DNA of 64,000 nucleotides from positions 54,522 through 118,521 of the forward strand of contig CAJXNY010000010.1 in assembly GCA_913057435.1 (NCBI GenBank), in the 5' to 3' direction. The DNA comes from an uncultured Oceanospirillaceae bacterium. GTDB lineage: Bacteria; Pseudomonadota; Gammaproteobacteria; Pseudomonadales; Balneatricaceae. Positions 1 through 8,772 of the stretch are shown here, piece after piece (the first letter of the stretch is position 1; each line of letters starts with the position of its first letter). Below the pieces are notes generated by a model. The model did no database searches. It was not told the origin of the DNA and saw nothing but the letters and a program-made list of their open reading frames with translations. A program made the translations under genes and the position numbers.

Positions 1-627
1 AATCAGTTGCTGGATGCTACGCCAGCTCAGTCCCCAGCCGATATGTGCCACCATGGCGGCTACCAGCACCGCTGCCAGTGCGTCCATCCATGCCAGCCCA
101 ATCATACTGCCACCAATACCGATAAAAACCACCACTGAAGACAGTGCATCGGTACGGCTATGCCAGGCGTTGGCAATTAGCAGGTCAGACTTGATGCGCT
201 GGCCGACAGCCAGGGTGTAACGATAGATGCCTTCTTTAGCGGCAATCGAGATCAGGGCAACCACCAGGCCTGGCCAGCTGGGGATCAGTGGGGTCTGGTC
301 AGATAGCAGGGTGAGAATGCTGTTCCAGGCCATGCCCCCGGCAACAGCAATGAGTATGCAGCCCAGAATCACCGTGCCAAGGGTTTCAATACGACCATGG
401 CCCCAGGGATGTTCTTTGTCCGGTGGCTGATGGGAAAGGCGAAGCATGACCACCACCAGGGCATCGGTTGCCAGATCCGATAGTGAGTGGATGCCGTCGG
501 CGACCAGCGCGCTGGAGTGTGTGAGCAGGCCGGTAATGATTTTGCTGATGCCCAGCAGAGTATCGATAATGGCACCGATCCAGGTCACCCTGATCGCTTC
601 TGTTTGAATTTTGTGCGGCGTAGACAT
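1..627 (-). CDS. Cation diffusion facilitator (CDF) metal exporter, 3' end cut by the window edge
   Basis: This inner-membrane divalent-cation/proton antiporter is open through 209 codons and runs off the left edge, so only the N-terminal two thirds are visible. The start is the ATG at 625-627. CDF hallmarks are clear: a first helix followed by LVADGIHSLSDLATD (metal-binding His/Asp on TM2), HPWGHGRIETLG in the TM2-TM3 loop, and the second metal motif NAWHSRTDALSS on TM5. The family exports Zn, Fe, Co or Cd; the metal cannot be told from what is visible. It is divergent from the carrier at 1100, across a 472-base spacer holding several DnaA-box-like sequences. Confidence in the family is high, in the substrate low. 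Confidence 0.9.
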   Translation of the reverse strand, partial: MSTPHKIQTEAIRVTWIGAIIDTLLGISKIITGLLTHSSALVADGIHSLSDLATDALVVVMLRLSHQPPDKEHPWGHGRIETLGTVILGCILIAVAGGMAWNSILTLLSDQTPLIPSWPGLVVALISIAAKEGIYRYTLAVGQRIKSDLLIANAWHSRTDALSSVVVFIGIGGSMIGLAWMDALAAVLVAAMVAHIGWGLSWRSIQQLI

Positions 628-780
628 CGTTATGGGCACCTGCATAGCGAAGGGTTAGTAATGAGCTTTGTTTTACTGACAACTTCAATCATGCCTGATT
701 ACGGGCTGTCGGCAATATTTTACCTGTTTAAATGTGTTTAAGTCGCGGGTGAGGGAAACTTATGCCCACGGCGCTGATCG

Positions 781-983
781 CTGTTTATATTGTGAACAGT
801 TACCGGGTTGTGGGTAGAAAATACACGACCTTAATGACATTGACATTTTTAACTAATTGTTTTTAAAAAGATTAATCTTTTGTGGTTAAAAAGTGATCAA
901 TTCGCTGTAGGGGCTGTATTTACGGTGCTGCGGGTGCTTTTTTCAACTCTGTTCACAGACTTATCCACAGAAGTTGTGGGTAG
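781..983. other. Cluster of DnaA-box-like 9-mers beside an AT-rich palindrome
   Basis: The gap 628-1099 has no gene. It holds one perfect DnaA box, TTATCCACA (961-969), and weaker relatives: TGTGGGTAG at 809-817 and again at 975-983, TGTGGTTAA at 881-889, and the inverted pair TGTGAACAG (791-799) and CTGTTCACA (949-957). Between them lies an AT-rich stretch with abutting palindromes at 860-869 and 866-881. A DnaA titration or regulatory site is one reading. Chance matches of the weak boxes and ordinary divergent promoters are the alternative. Confidence 0.35.
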
Positions 984-1099
984 CCTGTGCCAGCCCAGAT
1001 TCCACGGGCTCTGGTGGTGGTTTTAGCTGTCGGTTGCTGCCACCCTGAGCAGACTTTAGACTGTCGCAGGCAATTTTTTGCCGCTGAGGGTGAATTGAT

Positions 1100-1969
1100 A
1101 TGACAGCAACGTATATGACGCAACTGGTCTTACCGGTTGCGCTATTCTGCATTATGGTCGGCGTGGGGCTGACATTACAGTTTGCTGACTTTCGCCGCTT
1201 ACTGGCTCGGCCTGGGCCTGTGCTGTTGGGTCTGAGCTTGCAGTTGTTCTGTTTACCGTTGCTGGCAGTGGGGCTGGTCAGTGTTTTAAATCTGCCGCCA
1301 CCGCTGGCCGTGGGGTTGCTTGTCGTGGCATTTGCGCCAGGGGGGGCGACCTCGAATATGATTACCCTGCTGGTGCGTGGCGACACGGCACTGTCGATCA
1401 GTCTGACCGCGATTTCCAGTCTGGTGACGCCGTTAAGCCTGCCGCTGCTGACCTGGCTTGCACTGCAGTGGTTAATGCCCCTGGCCAGCAGTGACGGCTT
1501 TCCAGTGCTGGCAACGATGGCGCGGCTGGTGCTGATTGCGGTGGTACCGGTGTTGCTGGGTATGCTGGTGCGTCATTATGCCCCCCGCCTCAGTCTGAAG
1601 GTGCAGGTGCCGGTAAAATGGCTGTCACTGCTCTTTCTATTGATTGTGGTGGTGGGGATTATCAAGGCGAATCAGGCGCGGCTGGCTGAGATTGTGCTGA
1701 CGGTGGGTCCGGCGGCACTGTTATTGATGATGCTGGCGCTGGGGTTGGGGTATCTGGTGGCGCGGTGGTGGCAGTTACCACCGGAACAGGCGCTGACGCT
1801 GGCGATTGAAACTGGCGTACAGAATGCCGGTACAGCGCTGCTGGTGACCGCCGGGGTGCTGCATGACCCGCAGATATCGGCCAGCGCGCTCTGTTACGGG
1901 GTGGTGATGAATCTGCCGGTGCTGGTACTGATCGGTTACCGCAACCTGCCTCGGCGTAACGTGGCCTGA
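1100..1969 (+). CDS. Bile acid:sodium symporter (BASS) family transporter
   Basis: A 289-residue integral membrane protein of about ten helices with the BASS/SBF signature region APGGATSNMITLLVRGDTALSISLTAISS, and a second conserved segment ETGVQNAGTALLVTAG late in the protein, where the sodium sites of the fold lie. Relatives move bile acids, pantothenate or other organic anions with sodium; bacteria rarely meet bile acids, so an organic acid is more likely (inference). The start at 1100 has a GAGGG ribosome site just upstream; Met6 is a possible alternative. The gene is convergent with queE, with 13 bases between the stops and no obvious terminator there. Confidence 0.85.
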   Translation: MTATYMTQLVLPVALFCIMVGVGLTLQFADFRRLLARPGPVLLGLSLQLFCLPLLAVGLVSVLNLPPPLAVGLLVVAFAPGGATSNMITLLVRGDTALSISLTAISSLVTPLSLPLLTWLALQWLMPLASSDGFPVLATMARLVLIAVVPVLLGMLVRHYAPRLSLKVQVPVKWLSLLFLLIVVVGIIKANQARLAEIVLTVGPAALLLMMLALGLGYLVARWWQLPPEQALTLAIETGVQNAGTALLVTAGVLHDPQISASALCYGVVMNLPVLVLIGYRNLPRRNVA

Positions 1970-1982
1970 TACAGGACAGGGC

Positions 1983-2627
1983 TTACTCGATACCCAGCAG
2001 CTTATGCGTCTGCAGGCTAAGGCGCCATTGGGGGTTACGCAGGCAGAACTGTACCGTGTCCCGGGTGAACATTTCCCGCAGCGGGCCATCCATTGGTTGC
2101 AGGAAAAAGTGGCTGAATTGAAGCGATTCGAAGCGTTCAGGCAAGGCGGCAGGCTGAGGGTACACCAGTTTAAGCTCATCACCCTGGGTGATCACCAGCT
2201 CGCTGTCGGCTTTAGGGCTGACGCAGACCCAGTCAATGCCCGCGGGCAGAGGGCGGGTACCGTTAGTTTCAATGGCCACCTCAAAACCACGGGCGTGACA
2301 GCTGTCGATCAGGGCTTCGTCCAGTTGCAGGGCAGGCTCGCCACCGGTAAAAATAACATAGGGCGTGCCCTGTTCCGATGGTGTCTGCCACAGCTCTAGC
2401 AGCCGCTCGGCGAGCTGCTCGGCGCTGGTAAACTTGCCACCATGGCCGCCATCTGTGCCAACGAAGTCAGTATCACAAAAGTCACAAACCGCCTTGCTGC
2501 GGTCCTGCTCCCTGCCTGACCAGAGGTTGCAGCCTGTAAAGCGACAGAACAGTGCGGTGCGCCCGGTGTGTGCTCCTTCTCCCTGCAGGCTGTAAAACAT
2601 CTCTTTAACGCTGTACATCAGATTCAA
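1983..2627 (-). CDS. queE: 7-carboxy-7-deazaguanine synthase (radical SAM)
   Basis: This enzyme converts 6-carboxy-tetrahydropterin to 7-carboxy-7-deazaguanine in queuosine/preQ0 synthesis. At 214 residues it is of usual length. The N-terminus has the substrate-binding FYSLQGEG motif and the radical-SAM cysteines in the E. coli-type spacing C33-x14-C48-x2-C51 (CNLWSG ... CDFC), rather than the plain CxxxCxxC. VIFTGGEPALQ is the SAM-binding GGE motif. No other queuosine genes (queC, queD, queF) are in the window, so it stands alone. It converges with the BASS carrier gene. Confidence 0.95.
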   Translation of the reverse strand: MNLMYSVKEMFYSLQGEGAHTGRTALFCRFTGCNLWSGREQDRSKAVCDFCDTDFVGTDGGHGGKFTSAEQLAERLLELWQTPSEQGTPYVIFTGGEPALQLDEALIDSCHARGFEVAIETNGTRPLPAGIDWVCVSPKADSELVITQGDELKLVYPQPAALPERFESLQFSHFFLQPMDGPLREMFTRDTVQFCLRNPQWRLSLQTHKLLGIE

Positions 2628-2699
2628 AATCCTCGAAAAAGGCGCAAGTCTACACCCTTATTTCGGCCCTGCAAGGCGTGTTTTGTTACCCACCAATAA

Positions 2700-3173
2700 T
2701 CAGTTTTCGCTAGCGCCGCTGCTCTTAAGTGCCTTGAGTAAATCACCTTCAAGTTCTTCCAGCAGGGCCTTCGCTGGACTGTGCTGACCAATCACCGATG
2801 GACGCAGCATGTGTACGGTGGTGGTGTTGCCCTGTTGTGTCAGGGTGACAGACAGCGGGCATAATGCCAGCATCGTCGGGTCCTGATTGCTGATCTGGTT
2901 AACATACCAGGGATTACAGAACACCAGTGAGCGCATGGCCGTGAAGCCATTGCGGTTATAATCTTCCCCCCAGCGTTTCTCGAAGCGGCTGATGGACTGG
3001 CCGATATTCGGTTCAAACACGACAAAAAAGCGATGCGCTTCCAGTGCACTGGAAACTTTCTGATAGTTGGTGTCAAAATCACCGGTCAGCGTCAGGCTGA
3101 TAACCGGGCCTGCACTGGCCCACTGGCTTAGTAATAGCAGGGTTGTGAGTAACAGAGGGCGCAATATCGCCAT
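2700..3173 (-). CDS. DUF302 domain protein with signal peptide
   Basis: A 157-residue exported protein. Residues 1-21 form a signal peptide (basic start, Leu-rich core, cleavage near ASAG), so it is periplasmic. The remainder matches the DUF302 pattern: an alternating fold with the conserved VVFEPNIGQSISRF stretch and a VFCNPWYVNQI segment resembling the family's conserved FgnP region. DUF302 proteins have no settled function. The ATG at 3173 has AGGAG seven bases upstream. It is divergent from ttcA across about 145 bases. Confidence 0.75.
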   Translation of the reverse strand: MAILRPLLLTTLLLLSQWASAGPVISLTLTGDFDTNYQKVSSALEAHRFFVVFEPNIGQSISRFEKRWGEDYNRNGFTAMRSLVFCNPWYVNQISNQDPTMLALCPLSVTLTQQGNTTTVHMLRPSVIGQHSPAKALLEELEGDLLKALKSSGASEN

Positions 3174-3318
3174 GGCAAAACTCCTTAGTTGATTAAGCGT
3201 TAGCTAATGTAGTGGTTGACCAGTCTATCATGCGTCGGGTGCGTATTTTTCATCCCCAGTGGCGTTGAATTCCGCTATAATCCGCGCCTTTCTGTAATAG
3301 CCATTCATTCGAGCGACC

Positions 3319-4224
3319 ATGACTGAACCTGCCGACCAGCTTACGGCTGAAAATGCTGATAAAGCGAAAAAACTGAAGACCCGTCAGAACAAACTGCAGA
3401 AACGCCTGCGCCGTGAGATGGGCAAAGCGATTGAAGCCTTCAATATGATTGAAGATGGCGACAAGGTCATGGTCTGTCTGTCCGGTGGCAAAGATTCCTA
3501 TGCCATGCTGGATATCCTGATGAACCTGCAGCGCAGTGCGCCGATTAAATTCGAGCTGGTGGCGGTGAATCTGGATCAGAAACAGCCCGGCTTTCCTGAG
3601 CATATTCTGCCTGAGTATCTGGCATCCATCGGCGTGCCGTTTCATATTGTCGAGCGTGATACCTACTCGGTGGTGAAAGAGATCGTGCCGGAAGGCAAAA
3701 CTACCTGTGCACTGTGTTCGCGGTTACGTCGCGGCACCCTGTACGGTTTTGCTGAAGAGATCGGCGCTAATAAAATTGCGCTGGGTCACCACCGTGACGA
3801 TATTCTGGAAACCTTTTTCCTCAATATGTTCTACGGTGGAAAACTGAAATCGATGCCACCCAAGCTGGTGTCTGATGACGGCAAAAATATGGTGATTCGC
3901 CCGCTGGCTTATGCCCGGGAGAAAGATATTGCCGCTTACGCTGAGCTTAAAGGCTTTCCGATTATTCCGTGCAATCTCTGTGGTTCTCAGGATAACCTGC
4001 AACGTCAGGTGATCAAGGAGATGTTGCAGGGTTGGGATAAAACCCATCCGGGGCGGATCGAAACCATGTTCCGCGCCATGCAGAATGTTGTTCCTTCGCA
4101 CCTGGCCGACACAGCTCTGTTTGACTTTAAAGGGCTGCAGCATGGCTATGCCCACGGTATTGTTGATAGCTGTGATCCACAGAGCACGACGATGCCAGAG
4201 ATGATTGATATTCTGGCGCTCTGA
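3319..4224 (+). CDS. ttcA: tRNA 2-thiocytidine(32) synthetase TtcA
   Basis: TtcA adenylates cytidine 32 of certain tRNAs and inserts sulfur using an Fe-S cluster. The 301-residue protein has the N-type ATP pyrophosphatase P-loop CLSGGKDS (53-60), the cluster cysteines in [15 protein letters not shown] (about 133-147), and a further [15 protein letters not shown] motif, all diagnostic of TtcA rather than TtuA. The C-terminal region ends DFKGL and a short tail. The start codon ATG 3319 has only a weak ribosome site (GAGCG). A Rho-independent terminator follows at 4265. Confidence 0.96.
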   Translation: MTEPADQLTAENADKAKKLKTRQNKLQKRLRREMGKAIEAFNMIEDGDKVMVCLSGGKDSYAMLDILMNLQRSAPIKFELVAVNLDQKQPGFPEHILPEYLASIGVPFHIVERDTYSVVKEIVPEGKTTCALCSRLRRGTLYGFAEEIGANKIALGHHRDDILETFFLNMFYGGKLKSMPPKLVSDDGKNMVIRPLAYAREKDIAAYAELKGFPIIPCNLCGSQDNLQRQVIKEMLQGWDKTHPGRIETMFRAMQNVVPSHLADTALFDFKGLQHGYAHGIVDSCDPQSTTMPEMIDILAL

Positions 4225-4263
4225 CTCTCAGGCTGGCCTGAGCCAGCCCTGCCAGGCCAACAA

Positions 4264-4292
4264 GAGCCGCATGGGAAACCTGCGGCTTTTTA
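4264..4292 (+). terminator. Rho-independent terminator of ttcA
   Basis: The stem GCCGCA (4266-4271) pairs with TGCGGC (4281-4286), followed directly by a TTTT run. It lies 40 bases after the ttcA stop and before the MFS gene's ribosome site. Confidence 0.8.
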
Positions 4293-4321
4293 GGTTTTGA
4301 ATCCTGCGACAAGGAGATGTT

Positions 4322-5494
4322 ATGAACAGGAATGTGGTACTGCTGTCACTGTGTCAGGCGTTGCTGACCACCGGGAATATTCTGCTGGTGGCGGTCACCG
4401 GACTGATTGGCCAGGATCTGGCGCCCAGTGCCAGTCTGACGACGCTGCCGGTAGCCTGTCAATTTGCCGGTCTGATGCTGGCAACGATCCCCGCCTCACT
4501 GATTATGCGCCGTATTGGCCGGCGCAATGGTTTCTTTCTGGGCAATAGCGTGGGCATTGCCGGGGCGCTGGTGTCAGTATTGGCACTTAGCAGTAGCCAG
4601 TTCGCGTTGTTTTGCCTGGGGACTTTCTTGTTGGGCATTGGGATTGGCTTTGGCACCCTGTATCGCTTTGCGGCGGTCGAAACCTGCCAGCCAGGTGAAG
4701 AGAGCAAAGCAATCTCGCTGGTCATGGCCGGTGGAGTGCTGGCTGCGGTACTGGGGCCGAATCTGGCGATCTTTTCCCGTCAGTGGTTCGGGCCGCAATC
4801 CTTTGCGGGTGCGTTTGCCGCGTTGTTACTGCTGTATATCGTTGCGTTGATACTGCTGAGCCGGATTCGTATGGTGTCGCATGACAGCGTCGAGCAGACG
4901 GGAGAGTCCCGGCCATTGAAAGAGATCCTGTTGCAGCCAGGTTTTATCAGCGCGGTGGTGGCGGCGATGGTCAGTTACACCGTGATGGTGTTGCTGATGA
5001 CGGCCACTCCCCTGGCGATGCAACGGTGTGGTTTCAGTTTTGCCAGCGCTGCGACAGTGATTGAGTGGCATGTGCTGGGCATGTTCGCCCCGGCCTTTTT
5101 TACCGGCCAGCTGATTAATCGCTTTGGCGTACGCACCATCATGCAACTGGGAGCTGTCCTGTTCCTGGGGTGTATTGCACTGAATCTGCATGGCAACAGT
5201 GAATGGCATTTCCGTGCAGCGTTGCTGCTGTTAGGCGTGGGCTGGAACTTTATGTTTATTGGTGCCACCCAGCTGGTGACGCGAACCTATAGTCCGGCTG
5301 AAAAAGCGAAAACCCAGGCGGCAAATGAATTTATGATTTTCAGTATGGTCACCCTGGCATCGCTTGGAGCGGGCTGGATGGAGTCGGCACTGGGCTGGAC
5401 CACAACCAATATGTTGATGCTACCGCTGGTGCTTTGGGCGATGCTGGTCCTCGGCTGGTTTTCACGAGGTGCAGTCTTAACGGCTCGGGTCTGA
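4322..5494 (+). CDS. MFS transporter, 12 helices
   Basis: A 390-residue major facilitator carrier. An SLIMRRIGRRNGFFLGN segment between helices 2 and 3 is the MFS motif A loop, with a counterpart around the middle of the protein (GQLINRFGVRTIM). A basic cytoplasmic loop in the centre (SRIRMVSHDSVEQTGESRPLKEILL) separates the two six-helix halves. The start has a strong AAGGAG eight bases upstream. It is preceded by the ttcA terminator and is probably monocistronic. The substrate cannot be told from sequence; drug or metabolite efflux is the usual guess for this branch. Confidence 0.85.
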   Translation: MNRNVVLLSLCQALLTTGNILLVAVTGLIGQDLAPSASLTTLPVACQFAGLMLATIPASLIMRRIGRRNGFFLGNSVGIAGALVSVLALSSSQFALFCLGTFLLGIGIGFGTLYRFAAVETCQPGEESKAISLVMAGGVLAAVLGPNLAIFSRQWFGPQSFAGAFAALLLLYIVALILLSRIRMVSHDSVEQTGESRPLKEILLQPGFISAVVAAMVSYTVMVLLMTATPLAMQRCGFSFASAATVIEWHVLGMFAPAFFTGQLINRFGVRTIMQLGAVLFLGCIALNLHGNSEWHFRAALLLLGVGWNFMFIGATQLVTRTYSPAEKAKTQAANEFMIFSMVTLASLGAGWMESALGWTTTNMLMLPLVLWAMLVLGWFSRGAVLTARV

Positions 5495-5777
5495 TGTTGT
5501 TTTTTTGCGAGGTGAACTATATTCAGATTTATTAATTCCTGACTATTTAGTGTGTTGTTTTTAAATGGTTTTTTATTTATCTGGTTAGTCGGAATTTAAC
5601 CTGAAACCGACAGACTAGTCGGCTTAACGTACTGTATTATGACCCAGATTATAATTCTGGTTGTTTTAGGATGTTTTTCTGATTTTTGGATGGTAGGGTT
5701 TCTCCGGTTTTGAATCACAGAACTGTTGTATCTTTGTGTCCCGGTAGCATTTAGTAGTTGAAGAGGCTAAAGCAGCA
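5495..5777. other. AT-rich spacer before a chemoreceptor gene
   Basis: There is no open frame worth calling. It contains a short inverted repeat CCGAC...GTCGG around 5606-5621 and poly-T tracts. It probably carries the promoter of the chemoreceptor at 5778, but no clear -10/-35 pair or sigma-28 element could be assigned. Confidence 0.4.
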
Positions 5778-7382
5778 ATGACCTTAAAGCAGCGTTTCTA
5801 TCTTGTTACAGCAATACTGATGATTGCGTTTGCAAGCCTGTTTGTTTTGCAGCGCTCGCTGATCAATGATCAGGAAGCTGCCTGGGAAAATTTGCGGGAC
5901 CAGGCTTTAGCCCGGCAAGAGATGCTGCTTAAAATGCGCTCAAGCGTTGGTTATGGCGGTCTTATTCATAATTTTAAAAATTATGTCCTGCGTGGCCAGT
6001 CAAAATACCTTGATCGGGTTATGAATAATCACCGTAGTCTGCTGGAAGGCATTAATGCCTATCGTCAGCTCAGTGGTGTGAAATCAACGGAATCCCGTGC
6101 GTTGCAGGATATTGAATCGACGTTTAATCGTTACCGTGATGAATCACAGCGAGTCTCCCAGCTACTGGCGCAGGGAAAGACGATTGCCGAGCTGGATAAA
6201 TCAGTCAAAATCTCTGACAAGCCAGCCATTGACGGGTTTAAAACGCTGGACCAGCACTATACCAGCCTGGTAGAGCAGTATACGGATAAGTTTGAGACGG
6301 TATCGGAAAGCGGAGCGACCATTGCTCTGGTCAGCTTGGTGGTTGCCTTCATCTTGCTGCAGGTCGCGCTGTACCATATGTACTTCTATATTGCCGGGCG
6401 TCTGCGCAATATCGATGAAGCCGTGGAGAATTTATCTGCTGGCGAGGCGGACCTGACCCGTCGTTTACCTGAGCAGGGCAGCGATGAGTTCGCCCAGCTG
6501 GCACGTCACTTTAACCAGTTTATGGAAAAAATGGCGGATCTGATTGGCTCGGTGCGTGATCTGTCACTGAACATCGAAGCAGGCCTGACGCAGATCGAAA
6601 GCAACGAAGATGATAATACCGAGCGTTTCTCTCGCCAGCGTGGGCAGACAGAGCAGCTGGCAACAGCGGTTGAGGAACTGGCAGCCACGGCACACAGTGT
6701 GGCAGACAGTACCGGCAACGCTGTGCAGGCGATTGACGAGGCGCGTCACCAGTTTGATAACGGTGTCGGTGCGCTGGAAAGCTCAGTGCAGAGCATGGTG
6801 AGCCTGTCGGATGGTGTGCATGACGCGGTCAGCGTGATCAGTTCGCTGAAAGACAAGTCTGATGAAATTGGCAATATCGTGGATGTGATCGGCGATATCG
6901 CAGAACAGACCAACCTGCTGGCATTGAACGCAGCCATTGAAGCAGCGCGTGCGGGTGAACAGGGTCGCGGCTTTGCGGTCGTGGCCGATGAAGTGCGTAC
7001 CCTGGCCAGCCGCACCCAGCACTCGACTGAAGAAATTCGTAATATGATCGAACAGTTGCAGCGAAGTTCTGAGCAGGCCGTTTCAGCCATGGATCGCAGT
7101 GCCGGAGACAGCAGTAACTCGGTGGAAAAAATTCAGCAAGCTGAAGTGGCAATGCAGCAGATCGCCAGTGAGATTCAGAAAATCTCTCAGCTTAATATGC
7201 AGATCGCTGAGGCATCCGGTCAGCAATCCGATGTTACCGATACTATTAACCGCAGTATCCACCATATTTCCAGCTTGTCGGATGAAAATGGTGTGGCCAT
7301 GGAAGAGAATCACCAGGCCGTATCTGAGCTGAATCGGCGCACTGAAGAGATGGCGGGGCAGATTAAGCGCTTCCAGCTTTGA
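5778..7382 (+). CDS. Methyl-accepting chemotaxis protein with HAMP domain
   Basis: A 534-residue transmembrane chemoreceptor that signals to CheA/CheW. TM1 is about residues 7-24 and TM2 about 180-203; between them is a roughly 150-residue helical periplasmic sensor carrying [14 protein letters not shown], a motif shared by a group of small-sensor receptors whose ligand is not established. A HAMP domain follows ([29 protein letters not shown]). The signalling tip is intact, with [33 protein letters not shown]. There is no C-terminal NWETF-type pentapeptide. No che genes are in the window. A strong terminator lies 19 bases past the stop. Confidence 0.95.
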   Translation: MTLKQRFYLVTAILMIAFASLFVLQRSLINDQEAAWENLRDQALARQEMLLKMRSSVGYGGLIHNFKNYVLRGQSKYLDRVMNNHRSLLEGINAYRQLSGVKSTESRALQDIESTFNRYRDESQRVSQLLAQGKTIAELDKSVKISDKPAIDGFKTLDQHYTSLVEQYTDKFETVSESGATIALVSLVVAFILLQVALYHMYFYIAGRLRNIDEAVENLSAGEADLTRRLPEQGSDEFAQLARHFNQFMEKMADLIGSVRDLSLNIEAGLTQIESNEDDNTERFSRQRGQTEQLATAVEELAATAHSVADSTGNAVQAIDEARHQFDNGVGALESSVQSMVSLSDGVHDAVSVISSLKDKSDEIGNIVDVIGDIAEQTNLLALNAAIEAARAGEQGRGFAVVADEVRTLASRTQHSTEEIRNMIEQLQRSSEQAVSAMDRSAGDSSNSVEKIQQAEVAMQQIASEIQKISQLNMQIAEASGQQSDVTDTINRSIHHISSLSDENGVAMEENHQAVSELNRRTEEMAGQIKRFQL

Positions 7383-7400
7383 ATTCGGATTGAGATCAAG

Positions 7401-7432
7401 CAAAGGCAGCCCTGGGCTGCCTTTGTTGTTTC
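7401..7432 (+). terminator. Rho-independent terminator of the chemoreceptor gene
   Basis: A perfect 11-base stem, 7401-7411 with 7415-7425 (CAAAGGCAGCC and its complement), has a three-base loop and is followed by a T-rich tail. Confidence 0.85.
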
Positions 7433-7570
7433 AGGGCTCACCGTTGTGGCTACCTGGCTGTTATCCATATAATTTCCTGGGCGCTTATGTCAGTATCCGG
7501 TTGGCAACAAGGATGGAATTTGCGCTATTTACGGGCGCTGTTAATGGATGATGGATGACTTAACCTGACC

Positions 7571-8224
7571 ATGAAACGATTACTCACTTCTCTTTTGGCA
7601 ACCGCGACGCTGGCCGGTTGTATGCAATCTCAGATCCCGGTAGCACGCAGCTTTGATTACTCAGAACAGGAACGCATGCAGGCGATCCAGCACTGGGATG
7701 TATTGGCTGAACGTCAGGCCCTGGCAATCAGTGCGCTCTCCAGTCGTTTTACCGGACCGTTATATGTAGCACCAGCCCCGATAAAAAGCCCGTTTGCTGA
7801 AGTGTTCAACCAGCTGTTGATCAGTCGGTTGATCGAGCACGGTGTGCCAGTTACCCAGAGCAAATCCTCCTCGACGATACTCACCACGCATTTTCAGCTG
7901 GTGAAGCATAAAGCTCAGCGTGACAGCCGTGCGGCCGCTGGCAGTGCAACAGGGCTGGCGCTGGGTGGCATGGCGGTGGCCGGAGCGGTCAACCAGTGGT
8001 CGGAACCAATGCTGGTGGCTGTACCTCTGTTAATTGCCGGGGATCTGACGGGTGGTCGGGCCGTTTCGCCGACGGCGAGTGAGCTGGCGGTGACAACCCG
8101 GGTGACTGACTTTAATAACATTCTGTTTTCAAAATCAGCCACCTACTATGTTAACGGGGCTGATGCCCGACACTATGAACCTGATGAAGCTGCAGAAGCG
8201 TTGCAGCTGACCACCCAGCCCTGA
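7571..8224 (+). CDS. Lipoprotein of unknown function paired with a FlgO-family gene
   Basis: A 217-residue predicted lipoprotein. The signal peptide ends in the lipobox LAGC with Cys17 as the acylation site; the next residue is Met, not Asp, so outer-membrane sorting is expected. A central glycine/alanine-rich stretch (AAAGSATGLALGGMAVAGAV) resembles a glycine-zipper-like segment. I do not recognise a named domain. The stop codon is nine bases before the start of the FlgO-family gene, so the two are almost certainly co-transcribed. By analogy with Vibrio, where FlgO and FlgP are partner lipoproteins needed for flagellar function, it may be FlgO's partner, but the sequence does not look like FlgP and this is inference. 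Confidence 0.7.
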   Translation: MKRLLTSLLATATLAGCMQSQIPVARSFDYSEQERMQAIQHWDVLAERQALAISALSSRFTGPLYVAPAPIKSPFAEVFNQLLISRLIEHGVPVTQSKSSSTILTTHFQLVKHKAQRDSRAAAGSATGLALGGMAVAGAVNQWSEPMLVAVPLLIAGDLTGGRAVSPTASELAVTTRVTDFNNILFSKSATYYVNGADARHYEPDEAAEALQLTTQP

Positions 8225-8233
8225 GGATTGGTC

Positions 8234-8767
8234 ATGAAAAACCTGTTTCAAATGTTTGCCCTGGCCTGCGTGGTCGCCTTGCTGGTGGGTTGTAATCAGA
8301 TCAAGCCCCGGCTTGACGTAGATCTGTTATCGACCACTGACGCCGCTGCCGCCAGTCTGTTGCGTAATAGTCAGGGTGTCTCGCCCGACGCTACGCTGCT
8401 GGTCGCCAGTTTTGTCAGTGTCGATAACCTGATGCGTTCTTCAACCTTTGGGCGGGTCAGTGCAGAGCTGTTTTCTTCAGCCCTGAGTCGGCGGGGTTAT
8501 TCACTGGTTGAAGTGAAGTTGCGTGATGAGTTGTTTATTCAGCAGCGGGGTGGCGAATTTATGTTGTCGCGAAACCTGCAAAATATTTCTGAAACTCACC
8601 AGGTGCAAAGTGTCGTACTGGGTACCTATGCGGTGGGGATTGATTACGTTTATGTCACAGTGAAGATGGTCAACGCTCAGAACAGTAATGTGCAGGGGGC
8701 CTGGCAGTATCGGATTCCCCGTACCGATGAAATGCGCTCATTGCTGCCCGCCCGCGAGCCCCGCTAA
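8234..8767 (+). CDS. FlgO-family outer-membrane lipoprotein
   Basis: A 177-residue lipoprotein: signal peptide ending LLVGC with acylated Cys20. The body has the FlgO domain pattern, LLVASFVSVDNLMRSSTFGRVSAELFSSALSRRGYSLVEVKL, followed by SRNLQNISETHQVQSVVLGTYAVG. FlgO of Vibrio cholerae is needed for flagellar stability and motility; here no other flagellar genes are adjacent. The start chosen is ATG 8234, with GAGG eight bases upstream; a TTG two codons earlier (8228) is less likely. It overlaps nothing and directly follows the other lipoprotein gene. Confidence 0.85.
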   Translation: MKNLFQMFALACVVALLVGCNQIKPRLDVDLLSTTDAAAASLLRNSQGVSPDATLLVASFVSVDNLMRSSTFGRVSAELFSSALSRRGYSLVEVKLRDELFIQQRGGEFMLSRNLQNISETHQVQSVVLGTYAVGIDYVYVTVKMVNAQNSNVQGAWQYRIPRTDEMRSLLPAREPR

Positions 8768-8772
8768 CTTTG

